In this document: in pieces, positions 46,622 to 57,364 of the stretch | Numbering within the stretch: the stretch's first letter is position 1 | How the letters are laid out: each line of letters opens with the position of its first letter | Assembly (NCBI GenBank): GCA_003049485.1 | Contig: PYST01000031.1 | Coordinates: forward strand, 124,001-188,000 | Length of the DNA stretch: 64,000 bases | Source: Ophioceras dolichostomum | Lineage: Eukaryota; Ascomycota; Sordariomycetes; Magnaporthales; Ophioceraceae | Direction of reading: 5' to 3' | The notes under the pieces: model-generated | What the model was told of the DNA's origin: nothing | The model's database searches: none | Seen by the model: the letters and a program-made list of their open reading frames with translations, nothing else | Made by a program: the position numbers and the translations under genes

Positions 46622-48672
46622 TCAAGCAGCGAACCACTCGCCGGCGAGCCACCTGTTGAGGAAGTCGAGCGACGACTCGGGCTGGTCGTATGGGACCATG
46701 TGGCCGGCCTCGAAGATGCTCATGAAGGTGAAGTTGCCCGAGGTCTTGACGCGGCCGTAAGGGCCCGAGCTGGAGCTGGCGAGAGTCAGGGGTTTGACGT
46801 CGGCGCGGTTGAACGCCTTCTTGCCCGGCCACTCGAGCGCCTCGGTCCAGGCCTGGTTGCCGAGCCAGTTGCAGATGTAGTCGGCGGTGCCAGCGTAGAT
46901 GAGGACGGGGATCTCGGCGAGGATCTTGGGGACGAGGCGGTGGAACGGCTGCATCCAATCGCCGTTCAGCAGGAAGTCCCTGTTGATGTTCATGTTGCAC
47001 GACTCGTAGTTGCTGACTTCGGCGCCCAGGGCCTCCATGACGTCGGGCTTGTTCAGGTAGGTCGATATCCAGCCGAGCTCAGGGTAGCAGAGGTTACTGT
47101 TGTCCTTGCAGTCGCCACGGATGTCATAGACATTACGACCGGTGCGTTGGTAGGGCTGTAAAGAAGGGGTGTCGGTCAGTTTTTTTTGATTCGTTTTCTC
47201 TCATCAAAGAATTTCTTAATTTGGTATGTATGATGTAGTGTATACTCACTCCGATCATGGCGTTGTTACAGTAGATTGAGGCCGGAACGCACGACCAAAC
47301 ACTACCAGAGTCGTAGCAGTTCGAGATCATGGACTGGCAGCGCGACAGAGCGTTGTCCATGGAACGGCACTCAGACTCGTCCAGAACAGGGTCCCAGCCA
47401 CCCTCGCCGCAGGCCATGGGGCGGTAGTAGGCGTACTGAGTGAGACCATCGGTGAGACCGTTGCCGATGAGGACCGACTTGAGGTTGATGTTACGCTTGG
47501 AGTGGCTCAGGATCTCGGAAGCGAACACAGGGATGTAGTGGCCCGCGTACGACTCGCCAGCAATGTGGAATTCCTGCTTCGCATACTGAGGGAACTGGTG
47601 GAAGAACAGCGTCAAGAGCGCATAGACGTCCTTGCCGGCCGCGACCGTGTTACTGACGGACGACCCAGAGTACGAGTAGCCGACATTGACAGGTTGGTCC
47701 TAGAAGCGAGGGAACAGGTTGCGTTGTTAGCTCATAGCTCATAGCATGTACGCAGGAGGATGGGTTGATAGTAAGCGAATCTAGATGAAACTCACCAAGA
47801 AGATAACCGAGGCGTTGGACGACCATGAGAACGGGTTGTGCACAACCTCGATCTTCTTATTGATCGAGGCAGGGCCCAGCTCGAACAGCAAGCCCGTCAG
47901 CGAAGAGCAGCCTGGGCCACCATTCAGCCACAACACAACAGGGCTGTTTGGGTGGTGAGTAACGTCAGCTTCTATGTCGCCCATTCACCAAGCATATTCT
48001 CCTCCCCAGTAAATGGCACTTACTCGTTCTTGGGATCGTTACGCGACTCGAAGAACCCTAGAGAGAGGGGCAGGTGGACAATATCAGCGGACTGCAAACG
48101 ACAGAGACAATCCAAAACGATGTTGGAGGACGATGAATCTTACAGTAGAAGAGGTGCTTGTCGTTTGCCTCATCATCCAGGTAGCCGCTGTACTGCGTTG
48201 CCGAGTCAAGGCCCAGCTTGGACGGGTCGACGGCTTTGGCGCGCAGGCTGTAGTTCTCGAGCTGGCCGTCGATCACGCGGTGCTTCTCGCCGTCTTTGCC
48301 TTGGGTCCAAAGGCCCTGGACGTCGGCGCCACGGACGATGTGGTCCCAGGCGTTGTCGGGCCTGCGCACATGCGGCTTTGGCTTGATTATCTGGCTGACC
48401 TTCTCGAACGTGGTCTCCGCATCGGGCACTAGCAGCTTCAGCTCGTCCCAGGCGGCCTTGGCCTCCGATGTCATGCCCTGGAGGAAGGACTCGAGCGACT
48501 CCAGAGGGTTGTGTGACTGGTGCGACTGCGGCTCGGCCACGGGCTTGATGCCGTCGGAAGAATCGCCGGCACCCCCCGACAACACCCTCTGAGAGCTGTC
48601 ATCGGTCTGGCGGAACGCGGCCGAAGCCGAAGCGGCGCCGAAGAGCAGCGCTGAGGTTGCGACTATCCTCAT
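46622..48672 (-). CDS. cpyA: Vacuolar serine carboxypeptidase Y (CpyA/Prc1)
   Basis: This S10-family protease removes C-terminal residues in the vacuole. The product is about 564 aa from exons 48672-48144, 48057-48024, 47943-47796, 47699-47250 and 47155-46622. The ATG at 48672 opens a signal peptide (MRIVATSALLFGAASASAAF); the frame extends upstream without ATG. A propeptide of about 120 residues follows. The mature part has YSGYLDD, then WFFESRNDPKND encoded largely by the 34-nt exon 2, and LWLNGGPGCSSLTGL for the oxyanion hole. The catalytic Ser is in HIAGESYAGHYIP, Asp in IYAGTADYICNWLG, and His in FEAGHMVPYDQP. The full triad is present. Cys residues match the disulfide-rich carboxypeptidase Y pattern (MACGEGGWD, CRSMDNALSRC). 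It is divergent from sdo1. Confidence 0.97.
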
Positions 48673-49701
48673 CTTGAGAGGACGGGTACGATCCGGCAAT
48701 CGATGTGCGTAAGATGAACGACGATAAGGTTGGGGGTGGAGGATGGAATGAGTGCAGGTTTGGATGGGAAATGCGGGAAGGGGAAAAAAAGAAAGGTCGG
48801 GGATAGAAATGAATGATGGATGAAAGAATGGGAAAAGGAAGAAAGACGGGAAGCTTATCGCAGAGGGACGGGAAGCTTATGCAGGAGCTCCGAGCCTACG
48901 CAAGAGAGTAGTGTCGGTTGAAACACCTTGAGCCGGAGCTTCGTAGTGCTGCGGCCTTGTTTGCCCACCTGTTTGCCCAGACAACCGCCGTCATCGGTTG
49001 GCGGCGTGGCGCTGCCATTCCTTTGATCAATCCCCCTGGAGCAGCTCACGTGCCCTTGCAGCCAATCACCTGCCTGTTCGGGACCTCCGGGACCCGCTAA
49101 CCGGCAAGCTTGAGGCACTACGATTTATCTCTTGCGTGCACCTTTGCGGCCTGGCTCCTGAGTGCCAACACACGCCTTCGACAAGACTCATCTATTTGCG
49201 CTGAACCGAATGCGACGATGATTTATACTAGACCTCTTCCAGCATATAGGTTCACGATTGTGGGTGCGTGTTGCGTCCAAACAGATCTCGAAGTGCACGA
49301 GTTACTTTGAGCGAGATCTGTACCTGCTTGGTGGCGCCGACGTCACCCTAATATTGGTGGGGAAAATTTAGGCTGGGATATAGATAGAGGGGCATCAGCC
49401 ATTATGAGCCATACTTTGAGGCAGTCACCGCCACTGAACGAACAGAGACTTACCAGAGATGGGAAATCGCGAATATTCTTAGTAATGCGATGAGAATATA
49501 GGAGAAGGCAAACAAGACCGGCTATTAAAGAGACAGGGCTACAAGAACGTTTTCCCTGCCGTCTGGTGAATTTTCCTTGACACCAAGATCGAGAGCGCAC
49601 AAGTCAGAAGGCCGAATACATACCTACCCCTCCTGGACTACGAAGAACGAAGGCTTCAGCATCACTCACATCCTATCACCACATAAAACACTCTCTCAAA
49701 G
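48673..49701. promoter_or_regulatory. Divergent promoter region, cpyA / sdo1
   Basis: This 1-kb spacer lies between head-to-head genes. It includes a GAAAGG/GGAAAAGGAAG purine-rich leader next to cpyA and a 15-bp near-duplicate (GACGGGAAGCTTAT at 48846-48859, GGACGGGAAGCTTAT at 48867-48881). No gene is seen. Confidence 0.5.
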
Positions 49702-50721
49702 ATGTCGTCCCGGCAAATAAACCAGCCCTCCAACCAAATCAAGCTGACCAACGTCTCGATGGTCCGGTTGAAAAAGGGCAAGAAGCGGTTCGAGCTCGCC
49801 TGCTACAAGAACAAGGTCCTCGAGTGGCGGTCGGGCATCGAGACGGACCTGGACAACGTGCTGCAGATCCCCAGCGTCTTCCTCAACGTCTCCAAGGGCC
49901 AGACGGCGCCCACGGCCGACCTGCAGAAGGCATTCGGCAAGGATAAGCCCGTGTCGGACATCATCCTCGAGATCCTCAACAAGGGCGAGCTGCAGGTCGG
50001 CGCGGGCGAGCGGGCGGCCCAGCTGGAGCGCGTGCACAACGAGGTCGTTAGCATCATCACGTCCCGGCTGGTCGACCCGCGTACGAAGCGCGTGTACACC
50101 ACCAGCATGATCGAGAAGGCCCTCGACATGCTCAGCTCCCAGGCCCACCAGAACCAGGGCGACAGCAGCAGCAGCAGCAGGCCATCTGGCGGCCCCGCAG
50201 CCGCAGCCGCCGCCGCAGAGGAAGGCAGCGGGGCAAATACCCCTACTACGACGACGGCAGCAGAAGGAGCCGGCGAGGCCGGCGAAGCCAAGTCCGAGCC
50301 CAGCAAGCCAGTATGGACCGGCGTGGTGGCCACCAAGAGCGCCAAGAGTCAGGCCCTAGACGCCATGCGCGCCCTGATCGCCCACCAGCCCATTCCCGTC
50401 GCCCGCGCGCGTATGCGGCTCAGGATGACTTGCCCTACCAACGTCCTGAAGCAGGCCGTCCGGGCGCCGAAGCAGCAGCCGAAGAACGACGACGAGGGCG
50501 GTGAGGACGGCGATCATCATAAGGCGCCGGGGACCGTCAAGGACAAAATATTGAGCTACGTCGAGCAGGTCGAAGCTCAGGATGTGGTGGGCGGCGAGTG
50601 GGAAGTCGTGGGGTTCGTCGAGCCAGGCGCCTTCAAGGGCTTGTCAGATTTCGTGGGGAACGAGACGAAGGGTCAGGGCAGGGTCGAAGTATTGGACATG
50701 GCTGTGACCCACGAAGACTGA
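49702..50721 (+). CDS. sdo1: Ribosome maturation protein Sdo1 (SBDS)
   Basis: SBDS/Sdo1 works with the GTPase Efl1 to release eIF6/Tif6 from late pre-60S subunits. A single exon encodes 339 aa. Domain I is clear: IKLTNVSMVRLKKGKKRFEL, ACYKNKVLEWRSGIETDLDN and VFLNVSKGQTA. Domain II includes HNEVVSIITSRLVDPRTKR and YTTSMIEKALDML. Domain III includes QALDAMRALIAHQPIPVARA. The protein is longer than the usual 250 or so residues because two low-complexity inserts were gained. One, about residues 151-200, is made of Ser, Ala, Thr and Glu repeats between domain II and domain III. The other, near 255-275, is acidic (NDDEGGEDGDHH). The ATG at 49702 starts directly before the conserved N-terminus. Confidence 0.97.
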   Translation: MSSRQINQPSNQIKLTNVSMVRLKKGKKRFELACYKNKVLEWRSGIETDLDNVLQIPSVFLNVSKGQTAPTADLQKAFGKDKPVSDIILEILNKGELQVGAGERAAQLERVHNEVVSIITSRLVDPRTKRVYTTSMIEKALDMLSSQAHQNQGDSSSSSRPSGGPAAAAAAAEEGSGANTPTTTTAAEGAGEAGEAKSEPSKPVWTGVVATKSAKSQALDAMRALIAHQPIPVARARMRLRMTCPTNVLKQAVRAPKQQPKNDDEGGEDGDHHKAPGTVKDKILSYVEQVEAQDVVGGEWEVVGFVEPGAFKGLSDFVGNETKGQGRVEVLDMAVTHED

Positions 50722-51126
50722 TCCCGAGGCATTTGCGGTCTGCGTTGTGATGACAAAAGTCTTTTCCTCACGATTTATGATAATGTTTGCGCCGCGGCTC
50801 CCTGTTTTAAATTGACCCTAGAGAAGACAAAAGTTGAATATAGCACCCTATGAATCAAGACTTACAAGCATCATTCCGTCTCACGACTCTCCCCAAGAAG
50901 CTATACGTGAGAGGAGAGCTATTGTAAGGGCACATCGATCTTTAGCAAAGAACCTCGTGTATTGAGTCTACCATCGCACGTAGTCGTTTTCAATGCACGT
51001 TATAAGCAGATAAACGATGAATCCAGCCGTAGCACGCCCGACCACACCATCCATCCACACAATGATAGGTAGAAAACGCCCAAGCCAGAGAAAATGCCCC
51101 ATCCCCGGTTCGTATCCCAAAATTTT
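50722..51126. other. Convergent 3' spacer, no gene seen
   Basis: This stretch holds the 3' flanks of sdo1 and rps18. No frame or structured element stands out. Confidence 0.6.
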
Positions 51127-52272
51127 TTAACCACCCTTCTTCTTGGACACACCAACAGTCCGACCTCTCCGGCCGGTCGTCTTGGTGTGCTGGCCGCGCA
51201 CGCGCAGGCCCCAGTAGTGGCGGAGACCACGGTGCGCCCGGATCTTCTTGAGGCGCTCGAGGTCGTCACGCAGCTTCGAGTCGACGCCGTTGGCCAGGAT
51301 CTGCGAGTCCTTGCCGTCGACGATGTCGCGCTGCCGGTTGAGGAACCATGTCGGGATCTTGTACTGGGTGGGGTTCTGGAGGATGGTGACGACACGCTCC
51401 AGCTCCTCGGAGGTGAGCTCACCAGCCCTGTACGACAGATAGAGGGAACAAAACGTCAGTTCTAGGTTCCTTGGTTCGTTTGAAAGCCTTTCTTGCACCT
51501 GCGCGATCTCCATTGCGAGAGTTGCTGAAAGACAGATGGGGGTTCATACCGCTTGTTCAGGTCGACATCGGCCTTCTTCACAACCAAGTTGGAGTAACGG
51601 CGACCAACACCCTTGATCCTGTTATTGAAACACCAGTCAGAAAACAGTCAAACACCGTTAAGCCAACCAAGAGAAGGCAGAGGGTGCAACTTACTTGGTA
51701 AGGGCGTAGACAATTTTCTGCTTTCCGTCAACGTTGGTGCTGTGAGTAGTTCGAGCATTAGTACCCTGATGCCATTGACAAACAAGTCCATGCACGTATG
51801 CCAGCTTCCGGATCCCAGTCCAAAGCCTTCATAGCGCGACTAAGGCAAAAGGCAAATTTTTCGCGGAAAGTGATAGCGCGCAAGATCGCTTTTTCGTCCA
51901 GAATTACCGCGAGAGGCGGGCGTGCGGTCGGAGCCACGAATCTGCATGGCCACCGCCTGTCCACCAAAGCGTTTTCGGAATCGGCGGGTAGCACAGCGAG
52001 GATGCGATCGATTGTCGAGGGCGCGATGGGACCGTGGAGATCGGGAAGCTAGATGCATTTTGGATGTCGGGGAGACCTACTTGAGGAGACGCAAGATCTG
52101 TGAGGGTTGTCAGCAAATGGTTCAAATGGAAGGGCGGTTGAGTCCCATGGCAATTCAATTCAAGCCACGATTCGACAACCACGCGACAATAGAGTAGACA
52201 GAAAATGAAGCAATAGGGTGTAGCAGCACTTACGAACTGGAAGTTCGACTTCTCTCCTGACACCAGCGACAT
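51127..52272 (-). CDS. rps18: 40S ribosomal protein S18 (uS13)
   Basis: This 40S head protein contacts the P-site region and bridges to uL5. The product is exactly 156 aa, the usual eukaryotic length, from exons 52272-52234, 52097-52081, 51739-51695, 51618-51550 and 51427-51127. It reads MSLVSGEKSNFQF, then ILRLLNTNVDGKQKIVYAL over the 17-nt exon 2 and exon 3, then KIKGVGRRYSNLVVKK, DVDLNKRAGELTSEELERV and the C-terminus RGQHTKTTGRRGRTVG. All four introns restore conserved sequence and frame. Intron 2 is unusually long for this window (341 nt). No in-frame ATG lies upstream; the codon three triplets earlier that extends the frame is not ATG. Confidence 0.98.
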
Positions 52273-53588
52273 GATGGGCAACTATGATGATGATGTTGCC
52301 TTGGGGGTGTAGTTGACGATGGCGGGTCAAAAATTCGAGATCCCTTCACAAAAGAGATAGGCTGGCGAGAAGAGTGGGGAATAGGGCTAACATCACGTGC
52401 AGACAAACAACAGAGTGCACGGACCATCATGATATTGGATCACATGTTTCACCACGTGATGGGGCCTCTCTGGCAAAATGCTTTCACCGACAGCAAGTAT
52501 GACGAGAAAAAAGTACATGCGAATGTTAGTTGACACATCGGCTTGGAAAGGTATAGTCGAGTTTATGACGTATAGAATAGGATATCGACGAGAAACGCTG
52601 CCTCTCAGAGTGGCTACTAACTGACACAGAATCACCATGCGGGCTCAGCGAAGGCAGATAAAGCAGAGGGAGCTTGGATCTCCTGTATGTATGTATCCCT
52701 TGGATTCGATTCACATCATTTTCGCGACCGAGCTCTGGACGAGCATCGTCCATCATTCATCATGGCTCAAGAGTGGCTCTTCTGCCATACATAGCAGCTA
52801 CTCCAAGTCATCATTTTCTTATCGCTTTCCTCATCTCCCTCCTAACCGTGGGCTTGGCAGATAGTGAGCATCATGGCAGCTTCTTGGTCACGAGCTACTT
52901 CCCTTCCCCAACCTGAAACCTCAACTCATGCAGGGCCTTCACGATAAGTGCAACATTCTTATAGTACCGTGCCATGACTTCCTATTCTGTACTCCCGCCA
53001 CCAACCGCTCTTCCAACAACAGGATCAAACAGGTGAGACACATGATCTGCTCCGATCAAACGCCGCCCTCAAAGCTCGGTCAGACACATGATCTCGCGCA
53101 AAGACCTCGCTCATATCGCGCCATGAACCTCACCTCACATCATCGTCGTTCGTCCTTGTGCCTCTGAATTAGGTACTAAGGAAAATGTTTCTCCCATTAT
53201 GAATATCCCTTTTTTTTCGTTGATCTTTTGACAGGGTACAAGCCGGATCTACCGGCTGCACTTGCAAGAGAGGGAAAATCGCCTGGAAGTTTGTAAATAC
53301 ATTTCTTGTTAGGTATACAACAGTTACAGGAGAAGAGAACCTGAGAAAATGGGCGCGAGGAGGAGAGCTGAGAAAATGAAAACGGCGGAAAAAGAATAAG
53401 AGAAGAAATGAATCAAGAAACGGAGGGGTCTCTGACCACTGGTATCTAGGCAAGCAATAGATGGTAAACAGAAAGAAATGGGAAAGGTGCTGCGCTGTAG
53501 TCGTCTCTCTTCCATCTCCAGTTTCTAGGCCGAGAGTGGAAGCCCGTGGCCAGACAGCAGCCGGCCAGCCATGTGCATCCCACATCTC
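52273..53588. other. 1.3-kb spacer with the rps18 promoter
   Basis: This stretch holds the rps18 upstream region and the 3' flank of the next gene. Apart from the CACGTG pair it contains only short frames with no similarity. Confidence 0.55.
52392..52460. promoter_or_regulatory. Paired inverted CACGTG sites upstream of rps18
   Basis: ATCACGTG at 52392-52399 and its reverse complement CACGTGAT at 52453-52460 lie 120-190 bp upstream of the rps18 start codon. Both match the Cbf1/CDEI-type bHLH site RTCACRTG, in opposite orientation about 60 bp apart. bHLH control of ribosomal protein genes is known in some yeasts; here it is inferred. Confidence 0.5.
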
Positions 53589-54833
53589 TCACTTCAACTT
53601 CATCATATCATCGCCCTTCTTATTGCCCCCCTTCTTAGTCTCCTTCGCCGCGTCCGCCGTCTGGGTCGCAGTGGCGTTCTGCTCCTGCTGGTTTTGCTGC
53701 TGGTTCTGCTGGTTCTGCAGCTGCTGCGCGAGCGCCGCCTTCTGCAGGACGACCGCGGCGAGGTCGGCGTTGAAGTTCTGGCCCAGCACCAGCCCCAGCA
53801 GCTGCTGGGCGGCGACCTCCTGGGCGCCGGCCACCAGCAGCGTCTGCAGGTTGAACAGGGACTGCTGGTTGGCGCCCCACAGCGCGCAGTCGGTGGTGAA
53901 GAGGCTCAGGTCCTCGACGAAGAGGCCCGCCTGGCCAGGCAGGATGATGGAGGCCGGGTCCTTGAACAGCTGCGCGGCGTTCGGCAGGGTCGGCCGCGAG
54001 GAGTTGTAGGGGAGGATGACGCTCTGGTTGGAGAGGCCGAAGGGGTTGAAGACGTCGAAGCCCTGCACGACCGGCGTCCCCGTCGGCGTGGATTCCGCGG
54101 CGTTCAGGACGCCCGATACCGCCAGCGTGGGCGTCGGTACGGCGTTGATTGTCATAGCGGCGTCTGCGTTGAGCATGACGACGATCTGGTTGTCGGGCTT
54201 GCCGTTGTCGGCCAGGAGCTGGTTGACGAGGTATCTGCTGTTGATGTTGGCCTCATCGCGAGCGTCGACTAGTTCTGTCACGGTGACAATGACAGTGTTC
54301 TAGAAGTAGGCGTAGCATATTAGTCGACCGTGAGCCTTCAAGAGAGCTGGAGAGGGTCAGGTTCAGGATGCGAGGCTCAGACACTCACAACTGTGTTGAA
54401 CCGTGACTTGAAGTGGTTGACTCGGATATTGTTCTTGATGGTCTCAACTGTCTGCAGCAGGAGCAGCTGCTGTTGGACAATGGTTGCGAATTGTTGCTCA
54501 GCGATCAGCGCGAGCTCAGCTATTGTGTCCAGGTTCTGCTCCACGACAACCACAGTGTTCTGCTCCACGATCGTCTGCTGGATGACCTGTACTACAGCAG
54601 CCCGCTTCTGGAAGCGTGTCCTGCCCTTCAGTCCCCGTGCTACAGGAGCGACATCTTCCACGGCGTGTGCTGGAACTACTCGTCAAGCCCTTCTGTTAGG
54701 ATAATGACCAAAGAACATATACGGCTTTCTCTATGGCACAGGAGGAGAGAATTGTCCGGGTCATCTTGTCCTTACCTGCAGTGGCGACTGAAGCCAGGCC
54801 CGCGAGGGTAGCGAGTATTGGTGTGAAGTACAT
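53589..54833 (-). CDS. Secreted, Kex2-processed protein of unknown function
   Basis: I do not know a function. The product is about 351 aa from exons 54833-54776, 54675-54389 and 54299-53589. It starts with a clear signal peptide (MYFTPILATLAGLASVATA). A short basic propeptide ends in a dibasic Kex2 site (GRTRFQKR at about residues 37-44). The mature part begins with a long helical stretch rich in Val, Gln and Ile (VVQVIQQTIVEQNTVVVVEQ, ALIAEQQFATIVQQQLLLLQ). Next comes FNTVNTVIVTVTELVDARDE and LVNQLLADNGKPDNQIVVML, which I recall in similar unnamed ascomycete secreted proteins. The C-terminal quarter is Gln/Asn-rich (LQNQQNQQQNQQEQ) and ends in a Lys-rich tail. Mature sequence has a single Cys. 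It could be cell-wall associated; no enzyme motif is visible. Confidence 0.85.
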
Positions 54834-57364
54834 AACGAAAGATGTGCGAACCAAAATAGGCAAGGCAAAAGAGTGACGAGGATCAAAAGGCCTTGGAACT
54901 AAGTGATGGGAGAAACAACAGGAAGGAGGGGAAGAAGAGAGAGGAACCTGCCAGAGGAGGGAGACTGGACGAAATCCAACTGATATAAAAGTACGGAACG
55001 AACCACGCAGTGGCCGGTCTTTGCGAACAGATATGAGAGAAAATCACGACCACCTGGGCGCCTGGACGAAACGAAAATGGAAGCGAGCAAACAAAGAGAA
55101 AGTCGTAACGGGCATCGACGAGATGATCACTCCTCTATACTACGAGCAACGTAAGGGATGAGGGAGATCATGATGTGCTGCTGCTCCTGGGGGCGCGTCC
55201 CTCTCCCAAACCTATATAAGAGCATCATGATCACGACGACGATGATACATCTCGCCTCCGGCTATTCACGATCCCGTCGATAACCCTTGTCCTCCACTCC
55301 ATCGAGCCTTGTGGACTGGGATGGGGAGGGATGCAGGAGACTGGATCCAGGGTGGCGGACGCAGGGCAGGAGAGAGGGGAGGCAGGGACAACAGAGGAGA
55401 ATCGGTACCGGTGGTAGCCAAGGACTCTTTCGTGTGAAAAAAGGAAAACTCCACGCCACATGAGATGTGAGACAGCAAGATCAGTAAGTCCAAGCCTCAA
55501 TGTCTGGCGGCCCCTCGGATGATGCGGTGTGGTGGGGAAGGGCTAGTGCGAGCCTCAGCAAGTGCATCGGGGAGAGGTGAGGGGGGAGGAGACGGACGGG
55601 CAGGGAAAGATCTGGAAGGGAAGGGGGGAGAGAGGTGTGTGTGGTCTTCAGCAGCCAGACCAGCCAGCAGAAAGTCCTCGGCAGGTCTCTCGCCTCCTTT
55701 TTTTTTTCTCCGAGAAGGCGTGACGAGACTTGACGGAGGGACAGGGCAGGCAAGGCGGCAGCAGCAGCAGAATGAGACTCTCTCAGGGGTCACAGAGTGA
55801 GTTCAAACAAAAACGTCACACGCCTTGAGACCGCAGAGCAAGTGCCGTGGTTTGGTAGCGAGACCGCCGCATTGTGCAACCTCTGGGGTGCAGAATTCCT
55901 ATCTGGGTAGGCTCTGGATGGGGAGTGACATGCATCACAAAACGGGACGACAGGGCGTGACAGACAGCGATGCCTCGACTCGGCTTTCTTCCTCTTTGGG
56001 GCCGGGGTATCGTAACAGTCGTAACGGGCAACGGGGGACGGGGGGCTTTTGACAGGTGTTTGTTTTAAGCTTGATGCCGTCAACCTTCATCGAGTTAAGC
56101 CGCGAGCCCAGTGGCCCCGGAGCTTTGACCCAGTGCACTCTGCTCCAACGGGCCTGTGCAGACTCCCATCCCCATCCCGCTAGTCCCTGCAATTAGTGGG
56201 GTTACAGATGGCCCAATTAACAATAGCGGCCTCAGTGCTGTGCCAGAACAGTTGCCTCCCTCGAAGATCCCAAAGACCCTGACCCCGAGACGAAACTCGA
56301 CGTTCTCGAAATAGGATGTGTTTTGGGACGACTTGGGAAGCCTGGACGACGCAGGAACGGTTCATGCGAAGATGGAATGAACAAGGAATATTTTCAGACG
56401 GTGTCTTTTTTTTTTCTTGCTGTCAGTGTTCCAACTCTGTCCGCTCTCCCCTGGCTTCTTCTCTCCACGGGACACCCTCGCTTTCGGTTTAGCCGTCAGA
56501 CGGGCGCAAACTGCGGTTATGCTCAATGAAAATGTCGACTGAAAATGGGTGGGCAATTACGGCAATTTCTAGTCCATTCAAGCGTAGATGTTCTCTTTTT
56601 ATCAGGAACCTGATGAAGCCCTTGCGGATATTCGTTCAAGATGAGTTCTGGGAGTTACAGATCCCCCCCAGCCCAAGCGTCGATCTCCGTAACTTCCTTT
56701 AGCCTTTTCCTTCCCTCCTCGATGTTTCGTGACCAGGAGTTACGCCTAAGAGACCGAGGACGAGAGCGACAAGGGAGACAACTCTTAGCCGTCAGTGCTC
56801 GATAACTCACCTCCCATTTGCGGCTCATCACTGCCCTGCGAACTATGACGCCATTGTACGCAGTTGTTCATCAAGGTGCGGTATCGGTTTTACGACGTTA
56901 CGGAATTCTGAGGATGCGTCTGAGAATTCTCGCGCTGCAAATGTAAGCCTAGCACATTTCGAATGCATCAACAGCCAGCCACTGACTGTTGGTCTGACAG
57001 AGGTGTACTCACATTCCGGCTTCCCACTAAAACTTGTCGTTGGTGGCTAGGTGGGACAAAGATTGGCGGCTTTACTCATCAATCATTCGTCTGTCATCTT
57101 GCGATGATGTCTCTGTCTGGCATACCAGGGCGAAACTCGGGCACCCTGGCCTCTGCGGCTTTGCGTTTCCTGGGACCTGCTGACCCACGCAAGTTTCGAA
57201 ACATGGATGCGTGAACAACTCACGCCCCGCCGCCGTGAGCGGGTGGGCGCCTTTCCCTACTTCGATCTACTCCTTACAAATTGTGAACCTGTACCTGATC
57301 AAACCTGATATTCGGAGATCTTTCTCGTTAAATTATCGCGCTATTATTAAAAAAAAATTACAGT
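54834..57364. promoter_or_regulatory. 2.5-kb divergent spacer, no gene seen
   Basis: This is the upstream region of both the secreted-protein gene and the nucleoside hydrolase gene. A TATATAAG word at 55213-55220 reads on the plus strand. It is not positioned for either annotated gene. Frames of up to about 100 codons overlap each other on both strands and lack similarity. Confidence 0.5.

Noticed and set aside
51740..52080. Box C/D snoRNA in rps18 intron 2
   Set aside because: No RTGATGA box was found on the sense strand.
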